DNA from: an uncultured Clostridia bacterium
Lineage (GTDB): Bacteria > Bacillota > Clostridia > Oscillospirales > Ruminococcaceae
Assembly (NCBI GenBank): GCA_947628655.1
Contig: CANRAS010000003.1
Location: 105,766-169,765 of the forward strand
Direction of reading: 5' to 3'
Length of the DNA stretch: 64,000 nt
Part shown: in pieces, positions 62,913-64,000 of the stretch
How the letters are laid out: each line of letters starts with the position of its first letter
How positions within the stretch are numbered: position 1 is the stretch's first letter
Made by a program: the position numbers and the translations under genes
The notes under the pieces: model-generated
Database searches by the model: none
The model's input: the letters and a program-made list of their open reading frames with translations, nothing else
Told to the model about the DNA's origin: nothing

Positions 62913-63629
62913 ATGATTGAACTTGAAAGGGAACTAAATTCCTTGGCGTATCACGGCAGGGGAATTGTTATCGGAAAGAGCGCGGACGGCAAAAAAGCGG
63001 TCATCGCTTACTTCATCATGGGGCGCAGTGAAAACAGCCGTAACCGCGTATTCGTCGAGGACGGCGAGGGTATTCGCACACAGGCGTTTGACGAGAGCAA
63101 AATGACCGACCCGCACCTTATAATCTACGCTCCCGTGCGCGTTTTGGGAAACAAGACGATTGTCACGAACGGCGACCAGACCGACACGATTTTTGACGGA
63201 ATGGACAAACAGCTTACATTCGAGCAGTCGCTGAGAACGCGCGAGTTTGAGGACGATAAGCCGAACTTCACACCGCGCATTTCTGGTATTATCCACCTTG
63301 AAAACGGCGGTATGAATTACGCGATGTCTATTCTGAAATCCGCGAACGGCGACCCCGATTCCTGCCGAAGATATACATTCGCTTATGGGAACCCAAAGAG
63401 CGGAACGGGTTCTTTCATTCATACATATTCAGGCGACGAAACAAACGGCAGACTTCCGAGTTTCGAGGGCGAGCCGAAAGACGTTGTTATCCCCGATTTG
63501 ACGCTTGACGAGTTCACAGATTTAGTGTGGAGCAATCTCAACGCGGATAATAAAGTGTCGCTCTTCACGAGGTATATCGACATAGAAACGGGCAAATACG
63601 AGAGCCGAATTGTCAATAAGAACAAGTGA
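62913..63629 (+). CDS. IMP cyclohydrolase, PurO-like family
   Basis: The 238-residue protein resembles the IMP_cyclohyd family founded on archaeal PurO, which closes FAICAR to IMP. Matching parts are YHGRGIVIGKSADGKKAVIAYFIMGRSENSRNRVF, split by variable residues, and later NPKSGTGSFIHTY. GGAGG precedes the ATG at 62913. It would replace the cyclohydrolase half of PurH at the end of this purine operon. A separate AICAR formyltransferase is needed and is not in the window. Confidence 0.82.
   Translation: MIELERELNSLAYHGRGIVIGKSADGKKAVIAYFIMGRSENSRNRVFVEDGEGIRTQAFDESKMTDPHLIIYAPVRVLGNKTIVTNGDQTDTIFDGMDKQLTFEQSLRTREFEDDKPNFTPRISGIIHLENGGMNYAMSILKSANGDPDSCRRYTFAYGNPKSGTGSFIHTYSGDETNGRLPSFEGEPKDVVIPDLTLDEFTDLVWSNLNADNKVSLFTRYIDIETGKYESRIVNKNK

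Positions 63630-64000
<371 letters not shown>

Overview
The window reads as chromosomal DNA of an anaerobic, endospore-forming Firmicute, most likely class Clostridia near the Oscillospiraceae/Ruminococcaceae. The basis is an oxygen-sensitive class III ribonucleotide reductase with its activase, a SpoVT-type sporulation regulator and a SpoIID-like protein, class B sortases, strong GGAGG ribosome binding sites, many TTGACA-17-TATAAT promoters, gut-clostridial surface proteins (BspA-like repeats, Ser-rich linkers) and moderate GC. The species is not identified. No insertion sequence, prophage, CRISPR array or rRNA was found; the one RNA gene of certain identity is a tRNA-Ser(UGA).

Layout. 1-9774 (+): end of an FG-GAP-like protein, an OmpR-type two-component system, a DUF1385 protein, prmC, recA-recX, rimO, pgsA and a DUF4261 protein, tightly spaced and closed by a terminator. 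9866-18178 (+): a divergent type IIA topoisomerase pair, fhs, tsaE, tsaB, rpiB, upp. 18223-23706 (+): recQ, nrdD-nrdG, a TetR regulator. 23773-26952 (+): a large sensor with propeller repeats fused to an HD-GYP domain. 26991-28253 (-): a SLOG protein, a decayed FAD oxidoreductase and ruvX. 28290-30324 (+): a TIM-barrel isomerase and a DUF421/DUF4363 pair. 30374-36949 (-): nifS-like, thiI, pncC/cinA, two sortases and a SpoIID-like protein, apparently one operon.

36950-39355 is a small accessory stretch with phased TTACAA repeats, a candidate short RNA, a 49-residue Cys/Gly-rich peptide, ybaK, a 44-residue membrane peptide and terD. 39356-44184 (+) holds a MATE transporter and a MoxR/DUF58/membrane-protein operon. 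44213-49743 (-) holds a lipoprotein, the NAD(P)HX repair enzyme, asnB and a BspA-like lipoprotein preceded by a long structured leader or small RNA. 50039-51700 has the tRNA-Ser and an orphan trpB. 51891-55361 has spoVT, a lipid kinase, an acyltransferase and a CAP lipoprotein.

55642-64000 (+) is a de novo purine operon (purE, purC, purF, purM, purN and an archaeal-type IMP cyclohydrolase) with five uncharacterised genes inserted among the pathway genes. Its leader holds a short Phe-rich reading frame followed by an intrinsic terminator, which looks like translation-coupled attenuation.

The observations I rate highest are that purE leader, the structured RNA before the BspA-like gene, the TTACAA/short RNA/Cys-peptide locus, and the divergent topoisomerase pair. 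All rest on reading the sequence alone and are stated as candidates.
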